Assembly: GCF_003014485.1 (NCBI RefSeq)
Contig: NZ_PYGA01000001.1
Location: 124,001-188,000, forward strand
From: Murinocardiopsis flavida
Lineage (GTDB): Bacteria > Actinomycetota > Actinomycetes > Streptosporangiales > Streptosporangiaceae
Length of the DNA stretch: 64,000 nt
Direction of reading: 5' to 3'
In this document: positions 8,849-16,856 of the stretch, one piece after another
Position numbering within the stretch: position 1 is the stretch's first letter
How the letters are laid out: each line of letters starts with the position of its first letter
Program-made: the position numbers and the translations under genes
The notes under the pieces: model-generated
Seen by the model: the letters and a program-made list of their open reading frames with translations, nothing else
What the model was told of the DNA's origin: nothing
Database searches by the model: none

Positions 8849-9813
8849 GCCGGGCCTCCCGCCGTCGCCGCGGCGACGGCGTTGCGCGCCGCCCCGCCCG
8901 CGAGTACCGCGTCGATGTCGGCGCACAGCAGACCGGCGATGCGCTCCTGGGAGTCGGTGGTGATCCCGGCGACGTGCGGGGTGAGGACCACGTTGGCCAT
9001 GGCCTCCAGGCGCCCCGGCACCGGCGGCTCGGTACTGCGGACGTCCAGCGCGGCGCCCGCCGGCCGTCCTGCCGCGAGGGCGTCGGCCAGCGCGTCCTCG
9101 TCGACGACCTCGCCGCGGCCCGCGCTGACCAGGATCGCGTGCTCGCCCATGAGGGCGATGCGCCGCGCGTCGAGCAGGCCCCGGGTGTCCGGTGTCGCCG
9201 GGAGGTGCACGCTGAGCACATCGGAGCGCGCGAGGACCCGGTCGAGCGGGTGGAGCTCGCAGCCCAGCTCGGCGAGGCGGGGGTCGGCGGGGTCGAGGTA
9301 GGGGTCGTAGGCGATGGCGCGCATGCCGAGTCCGCGCGCCAGGCGCAGGGTGGCGCGCGCGGTGGCGCCGGCCGAGAGGGTGCCCCACACCCCGCCGGCG
9401 AGTTCCCGGCCGGGTGTGCGCCGCCACGCGCCGGTGCGCACGGCGCCGTCGAGTTCGACGGTGCGCCGCGCGACGGCCAGGGCGAGGCCGAGGGTGTGCT
9501 CGGCGACGCTGACGGCGTTGGCGCCCAGTGCCGCCGCCACGACGACGCCGTGCTCGGCCGCCGCGGCGAGGTCGATGTTGTCCAGTCCGACACCGGCCCG
9601 CGCCACCACGCGCAGGTCGGGGGCCGCGGCGAGCAGGTCCCGGGTGACAGGGGTCCGGTTGCGCACGACCAGCGCCCGCGTGCCGCGGACCGCGTCGCGC
9701 AGAGCGGCCGGGTCGGACCAGGCGTCGGGCAGGTAGCGGATGTCGCGGCGGGCCGAGAGGGTGTCGAAGGCGGCCCCCCAGACGTCCTCGACGACAGTGA
9801 CATCGGTGGTCAC
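8845..9813 (-). CDS. slcC: D-2-hydroxyacid dehydrogenase family, probable (S)-sulfolactate dehydrogenase SlcC
   Basis: This 322-residue protein of the SerA/D-isomer 2-hydroxyacid dehydrogenase family retains the catalytic triad: Arg in SAGRGEVVDE, Glu in STEPP and His in LTPHVAG. ARAGVGLDNID is the family signature. SlcC oxidises (S)-sulfolactate to sulfopyruvate. The NAD-binding glycine loop is unusual: where GxGxxG is expected the protein reads SAGATA, keeping only one of three glycines. GTG 9813 follows GAGGTG; the gene overlaps comC. Activity should not be assumed from the triad alone. Confidence 0.7.
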   Translation of the reverse strand: MTTDVTVVEDVWGAAFDTLSARRDIRYLPDAWSDPAALRDAVRGTRALVVRNRTPVTRDLLAAAPDLRVVARAGVGLDNIDLAAAAEHGVVVAAALGANAVSVAEHTLGLALAVARRTVELDGAVRTGAWRRTPGRELAGGVWGTLSAGATARATLRLARGLGMRAIAYDPYLDPADPRLAELGCELHPLDRVLARSDVLSVHLPATPDTRGLLDARRIALMGEHAILVSAGRGEVVDEDALADALAAGRPAGAALDVRSTEPPVPGRLEAMANVVLTPHVAGITTDSQERIAGLLCADIDAVLAGGAARNAVAAATAGGPA

Positions 9814-9911
9814 GTGGTGCACCTCGCTTGCGGGGTCGGGGCAGCGGGGCGGGGCGGCGCACTCCCGCGGCGCGCCCGCACCGCGTGGCACCGCGCCGCC
9901 CCGCCGCCGTG

Positions 9912-11075
9912 TCAGGCGCTCTGGTACAGCCGTGTCAGCACGAACTCCCGGTGCCCCAGGGACTCCGCGCACGTCAGGCGGCCGTTGATGGTGCGGTCGA
10001 TCGACGCCATCAGGCCGTCGCCGGACTCCGTCAGGGTCATGTCGCGGCGCAGCAGGCCGGCGCAGTCGTAGTCGATGTGCTCGCTCATGGTGCGGACCGT
10101 CGAGGGGTTCGCCGACAGCTTCACGACGGGTTCGATGGGGTTGCCGATGACGTTGCCCTGGCCCGTGGGGAACAGGTGCAGCGCGGCACCCGCGGCCGCC
10201 ATCAGGGTGATGCACTCCGCCGCAGCCGACGAGGTGTCCATGAAGTACAGGCCGGGGCCGTCCGCGGGTGCCTCGGCGGGGCCGAGCGCCCCGACGACGG
10301 GCTTGACCCCCGTCTTGGCGATGTTGCCCATCGCCTTCTCCTCGATGGTGGACAGGCCGCCCGCGATGTTGCCCTGGGTCGGCTGGCTGCCGAGCAGGTT
10401 GGCGCCGGTGCGCTCGATCATGGCGATGTAATCGTCATAGATCCGCTGGAACCGGGCGCGGACGGTGTCGTTCACGCAGCGTTCGGCGATCAGGTGCTCG
10501 CCGCCGGTCAGCTCGCTCGTCTCGCCGAAGAGGACGGTGCCCCCGGCGTCGACCCAGCGGTCGACGGCCTCGGCGGTGGTCGGGCAGGAGCCGAGCCCGC
10601 TGGTGGTGTCGGACTCGCCGCACTTGATCGACAGCAGGATCTCGGAGCGGTCGACGGGCACGCGGGCGGCCTCGCTGTCCTCCTGGAGGAAGCGCTGGGC
10701 GATGCGGGCGGCGGTCCTGATGGTCGCGAGGTCGCCGTGGCCCTCGATGGAGACGCCCTCGACGCGCTTGCCGGTCTTGGCGATGCCGTCGACCACCCGC
10801 GCCGTCCAGTTCGACTCGATGCCGATGACGACGACGCTGCCGACGTTGGGGTTGGCGCCGGTGCCGATCAGGGTGTCGAAGGTGAGGTCGAGGTCGGCGC
10901 CGAACTGCAACCGCCCGTAGGCGTGCGGGAGCGCGAGAACGCCCGGCACGACCGCGGCGACCGCCTCGGCGGCGGCGTTGGACAGGTCGTCGACGGGCAG
11001 CACCACCGTGTGGTTGCGGATGCCGACCGCCCCGTTCTCCCGCCTGAACCCCGTCAGGCCACGCTGTTCTGCCAC
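9912..11075 (-). CDS. suyB: UxaA-family large subunit, probable (R)-sulfolactate sulfo-lyase SuyB
   Basis: This 387-residue protein of the altronate/galactarate dehydratase large-domain family has the N-terminal TGFRRENGAVGIRNHTVVLP block, the IKCGESDTTSG loop and the FPTGQGNVIGNPIEPVVK block. SuyB forms the catalytic subunit of sulfo-lyase, which splits (R)-3-sulfolactate into pyruvate and sulfite using Fe2+. GTG 11075 is preceded by GAGGAG and overlaps suyA by 22 bp. Altronate or galactarate dehydratase is the alternative. No sugar-acid genes are present, while SlcC/ComC and two sulfite/sulfate-type exporters are. Confidence 0.78.
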   Translation of the reverse strand: MAEQRGLTGFRRENGAVGIRNHTVVLPVDDLSNAAAEAVAAVVPGVLALPHAYGRLQFGADLDLTFDTLIGTGANPNVGSVVVIGIESNWTARVVDGIAKTGKRVEGVSIEGHGDLATIRTAARIAQRFLQEDSEAARVPVDRSEILLSIKCGESDTTSGLGSCPTTAEAVDRWVDAGGTVLFGETSELTGGEHLIAERCVNDTVRARFQRIYDDYIAMIERTGANLLGSQPTQGNIAGGLSTIEEKAMGNIAKTGVKPVVGALGPAEAPADGPGLYFMDTSSAAAECITLMAAAGAALHLFPTGQGNVIGNPIEPVVKLSANPSTVRTMSEHIDYDCAGLLRRDMTLTESGDGLMASIDRTINGRLTCAESLGHREFVLTRLYQSA

Positions 11076-11353
11076 CGGGCGCTCCTCACATTGTGGACGT
11101 GTACGTGGTCGCCTTCGGCGATGTCGGCGGTCGCGATGGCGACGAGCTGGCTGTACTCCCTGATCTCCGCGCCTTCGGCGATGGCGGACAGCGCCACCTT
11201 GTGGCCGAGGGGGATGTCGGCGGTGACGTCGACGTCCACTGCGGTCTCGGCGCGCAGGTAGCCGATGCGGGCGGGACCGGCCGCAACGTCGCGGACCGCG
11301 ACGGCGACGGAGTCGCCCTCGTCGTGGGCGAGGAAGTCGGGCTGCTGGGTCAC
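11054..11353 (-). CDS. suyA: UxaA-family small subunit (SAF domain), probable sulfolactate sulfo-lyase SuyA
   Basis: This 99-residue SAF-domain protein corresponds to the small N-terminal domain of altronate dehydratases, encoded separately as in SuyA. The IPLGHKVAL and IAEGDHVHVHNV blocks are typical. GTG 11353 was chosen because AAAGGAG lies 8 bases upstream; the upstream ATG 11371 lies within that region. It is the first gene of the minus-strand suyA-suyB-slcC-comC operon, directly downstream of a strong dyad at 11373-11390. Confidence 0.78.
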   Translation of the reverse strand: MTQQPDFLAHDEGDSVAVAVRDVAAGPARIGYLRAETAVDVDVTADIPLGHKVALSAIAEGAEIREYSQLVAIATADIAEGDHVHVHNVRSARWQNSVA

Positions 11354-11372
11354 TCGCCTACTCCTTTCCATT

Positions 11373-11390
11373 GAGGTAAGACCTCTTACC
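11373..11390. promoter_or_regulatory. Operator dyad in the suyA promoter region
   Basis: Two perfect overlapping dyads are seen: GAGGT-AAG-ACCTC (11373-11385) and GGTAAG-ACCT-CTTACC (11375-11390). The first matches the xGGTnnnACCx core of the site at 7706. It sits 20 bp before the suyA start, close enough to block transcription. It probably binds the FCD regulator encoded at the end of the operon. Confidence 0.6.
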
Positions 11391-11647
11391 CACAACAGTA
11401 GCCATGCGCCCAGAAGCGGGTCAATAGCGGACAGAGCACCGCCAGTCACGGCGAGCAGGACCTGCGGGAAAACTCCAGCGTGGTGCTTCGCACCGCCGGG
11501 TGCTCCGCAGCCGCGACGGTAGCCAACCCCCTCCACCTGAGGTCACCAGGGCCGTGCCGCACACCCCCATCACCAAAGGTCACCGGAGCCGTGAAAAACA
11601 CCCTCGCGGCCGTTAGGGCAACGGGACTGGGGACGGGGCGCCGGTCT

Positions 11648-12568
11648 TCAGCAGCCTTCGGGGACGGCGGCGATGCGGACCAGGCGCTCGGCCGGCGCGC
11701 TCATCCGGGTCCGCCCCTGCCAGACCGCTGTGAGCGGCCGGCGCAGGTCGACGCCGCGCACGGCGACCTCGCGCAGCCGCCCGTCGGCGATCTCCCCCGC
11801 GACAGCGAGCACGCTCAGCACCGCCGGGGCGCCGCCGCCCGCGACCACGACCTTCACGGCGGCGTTCGACGACAGCTCCAGCGACGGCTCGGCCGGCCCC
11901 CTGCCCGTGGCGCGGCCCAGCGCCTGCTCCAGCGTCGTGCGGGTACCCGATCCCGGCTCGCGCATGACCAGCGGGGTCGCCGCCAACTCGGCGGCCTCGA
12001 CCGGATGGTGGCGGTGGGCCCAGCGGTGCCCCGGCGCGGCGACGACGACGAGCCGGTCGGTGCCGACCCGGGTGGACGACAGGTCGCGGGGCACGTCCAG
12101 CGCCTCGATGAAGCCGACGTCCACCGCCGAGTCGCGGAGCAGCGCGGCGACGTCGTCGGAGTTGACCACCCGGAGGTCGACCTCGGCGTCGGCCCCTGCC
12201 GCGCGCAGGGCGGCCAGCCACCCCGGCATCAGGTACTCGGCGACCGTCATGCTCGCGGCGACCCGCACCTTGGCCGTTCGCCCCGCGCGCAGCGCCGCGA
12301 CGCCCTCCAGCAACTCCGTGGCGGAGGCGACCGCCTTCGCGGCCCATCCGGCGACGCCGCGCCCCTGCGGGGTGAGCCGCGAACCGGTGGCACCGCGCAC
12401 CAGCAGCGGCACACCGAGTTCGCGCTCCAGCGTGTCGAGCCGCCGGCTCGCCGACGCCTGGGTGAGCCCCATGTCCGCCGCCGCCCTGCCGATGCTGCCG
12501 TGCTCGGCGACGAGCAGCAGCAGGCGCAGGCTCGCGAGGTCGGGCCAGTGGCGGCGGACTCCGGTCAT
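11648..12568 (-). CDS. LysR-family regulator divergent from the YeiH-type exporter
   Basis: This 306-residue LysR-type regulator has the N-terminal winged helix-turn-helix at about residues 8-65 (GSIGRAAADMGLTQASASRRLDTLERELGV, split here by family convention) and a C-terminal effector domain. It is divergent from the YeiH-type transporter gene with about 70 bp between starts, the usual CysB/YeiE-YeiH arrangement. It probably senses sulfite, sulfate or a pathway intermediate and controls the exporter. It lies on the same strand as suyA but about 290 bp upstream, so it is unlikely to be in that operon. Confidence 0.88.
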   Translation of the reverse strand: MTGVRRHWPDLASLRLLLLVAEHGSIGRAAADMGLTQASASRRLDTLERELGVPLLVRGATGSRLTPQGRGVAGWAAKAVASATELLEGVAALRAGRTAKVRVAASMTVAEYLMPGWLAALRAAGADAEVDLRVVNSDDVAALLRDSAVDVGFIEALDVPRDLSSTRVGTDRLVVVAAPGHRWAHRHHPVEAAELAATPLVMREPGSGTRTTLEQALGRATGRGPAEPSLELSSNAAVKVVVAGGGAPAVLSVLAVAGEIADGRLREVAVRGVDLRRPLTAVWQGRTRMSAPAERLVRIAAVPEGC

Positions 12569-12638
12569 GCGGTCACTGTATGCCCTCCCGCGGTTTCGCC
12601 CTCTACCGCCCCGAATGCACCGCTTCCAGCATGGACGC

Positions 12639-13697
12639 ATGCCTGCTGAGCACCACACATCCGGACCGGCCGCGCCCCCCGCCCCCGCCCCCGTTGCCGC
12701 GCACCCGCGTCGGCGGGAGCGGGCCGCCGCCCTGCTGCCCGGTGCGGCGGTCACGGTGCTCGGCACCGGTGCGGCCCTCGCGGTGAACGCGCTCGTCCCC
12801 GCGGTGAGCGCCCTGATGGCGGCGCTCCTCGCCGGTGCGCTCCTCGCCAACCTCGGCCTGCTGCGGCCCGCAACGGGCGCCGGGCTGAAGGCGGCGTCGA
12901 AGACGCCCATGCGCGCCGGGATCGTCCTGCTCGGGCTGCAACTCTCCCTCTCCGACGTGCTGGGCCTCGGCGCGCCCGTCCTCGCCGCGGTGCTGGTGAC
13001 GGTCGCCGCGGCGTTCTTCGGCACCGTGCTGGCGGCCCGCCGCCTCGGACTCGGCACCGAGCGCGGCCTGCTGGTCGCCGCGGGGACCAGCATCTGCGGC
13101 GCCTCCGCCGTCGCCGCCATGAGCGGCGCGGTGGACGCCGAGGAGGAGGACGTCATGACCGCCGTCGCGCTCGTGACGCTCTTCGGCACCGTGTCCATCG
13201 CCGTCCTGCCCATGGTGCACGGCGCGCTGGGCATGGACGCCGCGGTGTTCGGTGCGTGGGCCGGCGCGAGCGTGCACGAGGTGGGCCAGGTCGCCGCGGC
13301 GGCGGGCGTGGTCGGCCCGGCCGCGCTGGCGCCGGCCGTCGTCGTGAAGCTGACCAGGGTCGCCCTGCTCGCCCCGATGATGATCGGGGTGAGCCTCTGG
13401 CTGCGCCGCAAGGGCGCGGCGGCCCCGGACGGCGCCCGGCCGCCGATCGTCCCGCTGTTCGTCGCCGGATTCCTGGCCGCGGTCGGGATCGGTTCGCTGG
13501 GCGTGCTGCCCGCCCCGGTGCTCGACACCGCCGCCTTCCTCCAGACCGTCCTGCTCAGCGCGGGCCTGTTCGCGCTGGGGACCTCGGTGCGGCTGCGCCC
13601 GCTCGTCCGGACCGGCGGCCGCAGTCTGGTCCTTGGCGCCGTGGGCACCCTCATCGTGACCGCTGTCGCCTGGGCCGGGATCGCCCTGGCGATGTGA
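12639..13697 (+). CDS. YeiH/UPF0324 (PSE) family transporter, putative sulfate/sulfite exporter (SuyZ-like)
   Basis: This 352-residue protein has about ten membrane helices. Signatures are AGTSICGASAVAAMSG and AGASVHEVGQVAAAAG, both characteristic of the YeiH/putative sulfate exporter family. A member of this family (SuyZ) accompanies suyAB in cysteate/sulfolactate degraders. ATG 12639 lies about 70 bp from the divergent LysR gene; an in-frame ATG at 12615 is also possible. The N-terminal 30 residues are Pro/Ala-rich and cytoplasmic. With the TauE-type protein it gives the locus two candidate exporters. Confidence 0.8.
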   Translation: MPAEHHTSGPAAPPAPAPVAAHPRRRERAAALLPGAAVTVLGTGAALAVNALVPAVSALMAALLAGALLANLGLLRPATGAGLKAASKTPMRAGIVLLGLQLSLSDVLGLGAPVLAAVLVTVAAAFFGTVLAARRLGLGTERGLLVAAGTSICGASAVAAMSGAVDAEEEDVMTAVALVTLFGTVSIAVLPMVHGALGMDAAVFGAWAGASVHEVGQVAAAAGVVGPAALAPAVVVKLTRVALLAPMMIGVSLWLRRKGAAAPDGARPPIVPLFVAGFLAAVGIGSLGVLPAPVLDTAAFLQTVLLSAGLFALGTSVRLRPLVRTGGRSLVLGAVGTLIVTAVAWAGIALAM

Positions 13698-13902
13698 CCG
13701 GCCCCCGCCGCCCCGGGCGTGCGCCGAGAATGCGACTCTGGACCGCACCGGCCCGGTCGGGCTGCGCTGTCACGGGGCGTCCGCGTCCCGCCCGGCGCCC
13801 GCCGGCCGGCCCGAGAAGGAAACTGCGCAGGTGCGGCACCGGCGGTCCCCGCGACCCGCCCGGTTCGGCGCCCGCGCCCCCGACCACGTTGGAGGAAGCG
13901 CC

Positions 13903-14961
13903 ATGACGCGGCGTCAGTACACGGTTGCCCTGATCCCGGGCGACGGAATCGGGCAGGAGGTCGTGCCCTCGGCGCGCGCCTGCCTCGACGCGGTCGCCAC
14001 CAAGCACCACTTCGGGTTGGAATTCGACGAACTGGACTGGGGCTCCGCCCGCTACCGGCGCGACGGCGCCATGATGCCCGAGGACGGGTTCGACCGGCTC
14101 GCCGCGTCCGACGCCATCCTGCTGGGCGCCGTCGGCGAGCCCGACATCCCCGACACGGTCACCCTGTGGGGGCTGCTGATCCCCATCCGCCGCACCTTCC
14201 ACCAGTACGTCAACCTACGGCCGATGCGGCTGCTGCCCGGCGTGACCAGCCCGGTGCGCGGCGGGGAGAACATCGACCTCGCCATCGTGCGGGAGAACGT
14301 CGAGGGCGAGTACTCCGAGGTCGGCGGGCGGATGTACCGGGGGCGGCCCGAGGAGTCGGCCGTCCAGGAGTCGGTGTTCACCCGGGTCGGGGTCGAGCGG
14401 GTCGCCCGCTACGCCGGCGACCTCGCCGCCCGCCGCCGCGGCTTCGTGACCTCGGCGACCAAGTCCAACGGCATCGTCCACACGATGCCGTTCTGGGACG
14501 AGGTCGTCGAGCAGACCCTGGCGGCGTACCCGGATGTCCGGCGGGAGCAGATCCTGATCGACGCGCTCGCCGCCCGGCTGGTGCTCGACCCGAGCCGCTT
14601 CGACGTGATCGTCGCCTCCAACCTCTTCGGCGACATCCTCTCCGACCTCACCGCCGCGCTCGCGGGGTCGATCGGCATCGCCCCCAGCGGCAACATCAAC
14701 CCCGAGCGGGACCACCCCTCGATGTTCGAGCCGGTCCACGGCTCGGCACCCGACATCGCGGGCAAGGGGGTCGCCAACCCGGTCGGGCAGCTGTGGGCGG
14801 CGTCGATGATGCTGGAGCACCTGGGCGAGCAGGAGGCGGCGGCCGACCTCCTCGGCTCCGTGGAGGCCGTCATGGCCAAGGGCGTGCTGACCCGCGACCT
14901 CGGCGGCGACGCGTCCACCGCGGACGTCACCGCCGCCGTCACCGAGCAGATCGGCGGGTAG
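13903..14961 (+). CDS. Tartrate/D-malate dehydrogenase, isopropylmalate dehydrogenase family
   Basis: This 352-residue decarboxylating dehydrogenase (TtuC/DmlA branch) has the opening VALIPGDGIGQEV, the dehydrogenase substrate loop LRP-R and the branch-typical VRENVEGEYSE. It also has the Mn/Mg-binding NLFGDILSDL and the NAD site HGSAPDIAGKGVANP. It would convert D-malate or tartrate to pyruvate or glycerate products. ATG 13903 follows GGAGGAAG. As a standalone gene after the YeiH exporter, it complements the class I fumarase/tartratase and suggests the island also handles C4 acids. An unusual terminator structure follows. Confidence 0.85.
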   Translation: MTRRQYTVALIPGDGIGQEVVPSARACLDAVATKHHFGLEFDELDWGSARYRRDGAMMPEDGFDRLAASDAILLGAVGEPDIPDTVTLWGLLIPIRRTFHQYVNLRPMRLLPGVTSPVRGGENIDLAIVRENVEGEYSEVGGRMYRGRPEESAVQESVFTRVGVERVARYAGDLAARRRGFVTSATKSNGIVHTMPFWDEVVEQTLAAYPDVRREQILIDALAARLVLDPSRFDVIVASNLFGDILSDLTAALAGSIGIAPSGNINPERDHPSMFEPVHGSAPDIAGKGVANPVGQLWAASMMLEHLGEQEAAADLLGSVEAVMAKGVLTRDLGGDASTADVTAAVTEQIGG

Positions 14962-14975
14962 TCCCGGCGGGCCGC

Positions 14976-15030
14976 GCCGCCGCGGGCGCCGGACCCGGTC
15001 CCGCGCCCGCGGCGGCACCGGGTCCGGCGC
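14976..15030. terminator. Interleaved double stem downstream of the tartrate dehydrogenase
   Basis: There are two perfect 14-bp stems. Stem A pairs 14976-14989 with 15003-15016. Stem B pairs 14986-14999 with 15017-15030. Their left arms overlap by 4 bases and the arms are interleaved, so the stems are mutually exclusive or could form a pseudoknot-like fold. No T-tract follows. It most likely terminates the dehydrogenase transcript ahead of the toxin gene. A weaker AAATCGG/CCGATTT pair (15034-15040, 15063-15069) follows. Confidence 0.6.
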
Positions 15031-15227
15031 CTCAAATCGGTCCCGGCGCGGTCCCGAATACCCCGATTTCCCTGGTGCGGCACCACTACCGGCTGGTATT
15101 CCCGAAGGTAACCGGTTGTCGATCCGATGCCGGACCGTCCTGCCCCGCAGCTCTGGGCACGGTTCGGTCCCACTCCGACGGCACGCGGGGCGGAGTCCGG
15201 TCGTACGGAAGATCACGGGGAGTCGCT

Positions 15228-16250
15228 GTGCGTTGGGTGTGGCGCGCCGAATCGGGCGCGGGCAAGATCGAGTACGGGGCGCTGGTCGTGCTCGCCGCCG
15301 TGATCATCGCGGGCCTCCTCGCGTCGGGGCTGCCCACCGACGTCACCCCCGCGGTCTCCAGCGCCACCTGCGAACTGTTCGGCGGGAAGGACTGCGAGCC
15401 CAAGGACGAAGCCGGCGCCGGCGCCGACGACCCCTCGGCCGCCCCGTCGCCCGGCGCGCCCGCCCCGGAGGAGGACGACGACGGCGAAGGCCGCGACCAG
15501 GACCTGATCGACGCCGAGACCGAGTACAACGAAGCGCAGTGGGAGCTGCACCAGTCGGAGTCCGACTTCGGCAACATCGAAGAGGAGCTGCTCGACCTCC
15601 TGGCCGACCTCATCGGGCTCACCGACGCGAAGAAGTGCCTGCTCGAAGGCGACATCGGCGGGTGCCTCTCCACGGCGATCGGCCTCATCGGCCCGCTGAA
15701 GCTGATCAAGATCGGGACCAAGATCCCGAAGATGTGGCGGCTTTACGACCGCTTCAAGGGGATGCGCGCGGCGCGCAACGCCGCGAAGGGCCGGGCTTCC
15801 CGTGCGAACGGCAAGCTCGACGACGCCATCGCGGCGTGCGGCGGTGTCGCGGCCGGGCCCGGCACCGTGACCGCCGTCCCCGCTGCGGCGCCGGCCCTCG
15901 CGCCGAGCGGATCCGGTGCCGCGGTCGCCGTGCCCGCCTCCGGCGGGGGCGGCGGGGCGGCGATCGAGGCGGTGCGCAGCAAGAAGGGCGGCGACGCCTG
16001 CAAGTACACCCCGCCCCCCAAGGACCTCAGCGGCTTCCCCGGCGCCAAGCCGGCCAAGCCGAAGACATCAGTGCAGGGCGGCGGCGGCAAGCGCAAGCGG
16101 TGGAAGGACGAAAAGGGCAACATCTACGAGTGGGACTCCCAGCACGGGACAGTGGAGAAGTACAACAAGCGGGGCAAGCACCAGGGCGAGTACGACACCG
16201 ACGGCAACCAGACCAAGCCCGCCAACAAGGACAGGAGCGTGGAGCCGTGA
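15228..16250 (+). CDS. Polymorphic toxin: Flp-pilin-like head, helical pre-toxin region, colicin E3-type rRNase C-terminus
   Basis: This is a 340-residue protein. Residues 10-18 read GAGKIEYGA and run into one hydrophobic helix to about residue 33, like a Flp/TadE pilin leader. Cys48 and Cys56 follow, then an acidic Ala/Pro linker. Residues ~100-215 are helical with a KCLLEGDIGGCLSTAI pre-toxin segment. The C-terminus matches the colicin E3/cloacin RNase (GGGKRKRW, YEWDSQHG). Asp303, His306, Glu310 and Arg336 align with the E3 catalytic Asp, His, Glu and Arg. E3 cuts 16S rRNA at the decoding site. GTG 15228 follows GGGGAG. The gene overlaps its presumed immunity gene by 4 bp. Confidence 0.88.
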   Translation: MRWVWRAESGAGKIEYGALVVLAAVIIAGLLASGLPTDVTPAVSSATCELFGGKDCEPKDEAGAGADDPSAAPSPGAPAPEEDDDGEGRDQDLIDAETEYNEAQWELHQSESDFGNIEEELLDLLADLIGLTDAKKCLLEGDIGGCLSTAIGLIGPLKLIKIGTKIPKMWRLYDRFKGMRAARNAAKGRASRANGKLDDAIAACGGVAAGPGTVTAVPAAAPALAPSGSGAAVAVPASGGGGGAAIEAVRSKKGGDACKYTPPPKDLSGFPGAKPAKPKTSVQGGGGKRKRWKDEKGNIYEWDSQHGTVEKYNKRGKHQGEYDTDGNQTKPANKDRSVEP

Positions 16251-16504
16251 CCGATGCGACCGACGGCGGAGGGCCACTGCACCGCGAGATCTCCGGCTTC
16301 GACCGCGATAGCGAGGAGCTGGTCTGGTCGGCGGCCGTCGGCGAGGACGTCGTCGCCCTCCTCGCGCTGCTCCTCGACAACGGCCCCGACCTCGACCTCG
16401 TGGAGTCCTACGAGCTGGCGGGCGCGGCCCTGGACGCCGCCGCTGCCGCGGCGGGGTTCACACCGCGGCCCGGCGTCGACTACTTCCTGGAGACCCACGC
16501 CTGA
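16247..16504 (+). CDS. Candidate immunity protein for the E3-type RNase toxin
   Basis: This is an 85-residue, strongly acidic protein (many Asp/Glu, few basic residues), as expected for an inhibitor of the very basic RNase domain. It starts at GTG 16247 within the toxin stop codon, with AGGAG 9 bases upstream, so it is translationally coupled. The length equals that of the colicin E3 immunity protein, but I see no clear sequence match to it. It may belong to an unrelated actinobacterial immunity family. Function is inferred from position, charge and size. Confidence 0.65.
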   Translation: MTDATDGGGPLHREISGFDRDSEELVWSAAVGEDVVALLALLLDNGPDLDLVESYELAGAALDAAAAAAGFTPRPGVDYFLETHA

Positions 16505-16856
16505 GCCGCTCCGCGCAGCGGCGCGGGGCGAGCCGGGGCGGCGGCAGGGTGTGGGAATGGGGCGGGACCGGCGCTCGCCAGGGTGTGTGGTGACCCTTTG
16601 GGTGGTTGTACCGGTGACAGGAGTACCCGTGACCGAAAGGACGCGACTACGTGCGGTTGGTCGGCGCCGCTCGGAGCGGGCCGACATCGCCGCGATGACC
16701 CGTTACAACGAACACACCTGCTGAGTGCGTGGTAGGCGGATAGGCGAACAGACCAGTGACGACCGCTACCTGCTACGAACCGACACTTCGGTGCGCCGGC
16801 CCCGCTGTGTCCGGCACGCTACCAGTGCGCCCGGGCGGCGCGCCCGCCCGGTCCGC
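16505..16856. other. Non-coding region between convergent genes, with hairpins
   Basis: A GCCGCT/AGCGGC hairpin directly follows the immunity gene (16505-16522). An 8-bp stem CCGGGCGG/CCGCCCGG with a 5-nt loop (16831-16851) lies just past the stop of the minus-strand gene at 16857. Both may end transcription. A 44-codon open frame from GTG 16589 to 16723 shows no recognisable similarity and I do not call it. Confidence 0.5.

Noticed and set aside
9912-11353. Altronate or galactarate dehydratase instead of SuyAB
   Set aside because: No uronate or sugar-acid genes are present. SlcC/ComC-type dehydrogenases and two sulfite/sulfate-type exporters fit sulfolactate better. Not fully excluded without phylogeny.
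16589-16723. 44-codon open frame from GTG after the immunity gene
   Set aside because: There is no family, no clear ribosome site, and it lies between convergent genes with hairpins.
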